A DNA stretch of 64,000 nt from NCBI RefSeq assembly GCF_003013475.1, contig NZ_PXZO01000027.1, positions 1 to 64,000 on the forward strand, in the 5' to 3' direction. The DNA is from Brevibacillus porteri (GTDB lineage: Bacteria > Bacillota > Bacilli > Brevibacillales > Brevibacillaceae). The position numbers and the translations under genes were made by a program. Position 1 is the first letter of the stretch; every line of letters starts with the position of its first letter. Below are positions 63,525 through 64,000 of the stretch, one piece after another. The notes under the pieces are model-generated. The model ran no database searches. It saw only the letters and a list, made by a program, of their open reading frames with translations, and was not told the origin of the DNA.

Positions 63525-64000
63525 CTAGACACCGAGCTTCGCGAGCAGTTTATCCTCTGTGAAATAGTTGTTTCCTTGTAACATGCTTTCAGGAGGATGA
63601 TCAATCTCCCATGCAATCGTACGTCGCATAGACTCCTCTGCGGTGGCTTGTTCTGTATACCCCAGCTCACGCCTGATTTTTGCTGTGTCCAACTGAACAT
63701 GCTGCTTCGTTTCGAGCTGCGGGACCCACTCATTTGGCAACTCAGCAGAAGGCGCTGTAATCACTTTGCCATTCCAACCGTAAACACTGCCGATTCGTTC
63801 AATCCACTCTCGCATCGACAAGCATTGCTCTTCTGCTACATGGTAAATCTGATTTTTTGCTCGATCGTCGGTAGCCACCAGACAAATGGCATGCGCGATG
63901 TCTTCTACGTAGCTGCGTGCCCAACGCCAAGAAGCAAAGCTTTCTTCGAGCAAAATAAACGGACGTCCATCACGCATCTGCTGAAGGTACGGGTAGACGC
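63525..64000 (-). CDS. NAD-dependent epimerase/dehydratase, C-terminal part (truncated by window)
   Basis: Open frame continues to the window edge; the first visible residues are VYPYLQQMRDGRPF, so the N-terminal Rossmann part lies outside. The visible C-terminal 158 residues match extended SDR epimerases: SWRWARSYVEDIAHAICLVA, IYHVAEE, and ELGYTEQATAEESMRRTIAW near the end. Likely acts on a nucleotide sugar or similar; cannot be resolved here. Confidence 0.85.
   Translation of the reverse strand, partial: VYPYLQQMRDGRPFILLEESFASWRWARSYVEDIAHAICLVATDDRAKNQIYHVAEEQCLSMREWIERIGSVYGWNGKVITAPSAELPNEWVPQLETKQHVQLDTAKIRRELGYTEQATAEESMRRTIAWEIDHPPESMLQGNNYFTEDKLLAKLGV

Overview
The window looks like chromosomal DNA of a spore-forming Bacillales bacterium. 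It is most like Brevibacillus or a close Paenibacillaceae relative. The evidence is a GerA-type germinant receptor operon, a GerM lipoprotein, a bacilliredoxin, RNase J, S-box riboswitches, strong AGGAGG-type ribosome binding sites with GTG/TTG starts, and moderate G+C. The genus is an inference from gene content; no rRNA or tRNA gene was seen.

Layout. 0-4 kb: phosphate transporter pstS-C-A-B (minus strand) with a stem-loop after pstS and possible PhoP boxes upstream. 4-8 kb: a small membrane protein, the first copy of a 499-bp structured repeat, an amidase-GerM operon and two small unknowns. 8-17 kb: four paralogous OppA-type binding proteins without permease genes, interrupted by an AraC regulator and an SRPBCC protein. 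17-20 kb: metN-I-Q under an S-box. 20-25 kb: gerA-B-C and an LCP-family enzyme. 25-33 kb: an MFS pump, an ECF sigma/anti-sigma pair, an SDR, repeat copy B, a bacilliredoxin, RNase J and a membrane protein. 33-36 kb: DUF3889, SCO1 and rhodanese proteins, then a second S-box driving metY. 36-46 kb: plus-strand transport and envelope clusters (ArsR-type regulator + MFS; MoxR-DUF58-DUF4129; ArsR-type regulator + ABC-2 exporter). 46-56 kb: M24 peptidase, Cys-rich miniprotein, HAD phosphatase, MocR regulator, TetR-controlled MFS pump, an OYE reductase, repeat copy C, citrate synthase, DUF418 and LysR proteins. 56-64 kb: a large membrane-anchored unknown, an A+T-rich putative secreted toxin/immunity pair, a YdjM-type membrane protein, a cupin, a chemoreceptor and a truncated epimerase.

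How parts work together. Methionine supply is controlled at two loci by SAM riboswitches (uptake by MetNIQ, synthesis by MetY). Phosphate uptake is one operon, with PstS probably over-expressed relative to the permease. Spore functions are represented by gerABC and GerM. Several regulator-transporter pairs are typical of drug or peptide export.

The most unusual signals are (1) three copies of a non-coding intergenic element with terminal inverted repeats and two large hairpins whose stems show compensatory base changes between copies, and (2) an A+T-rich secreted toxin-like gene whose start codon seems to have lost a single T, followed by a small gene with a duplicated domain that could be its immunity partner.
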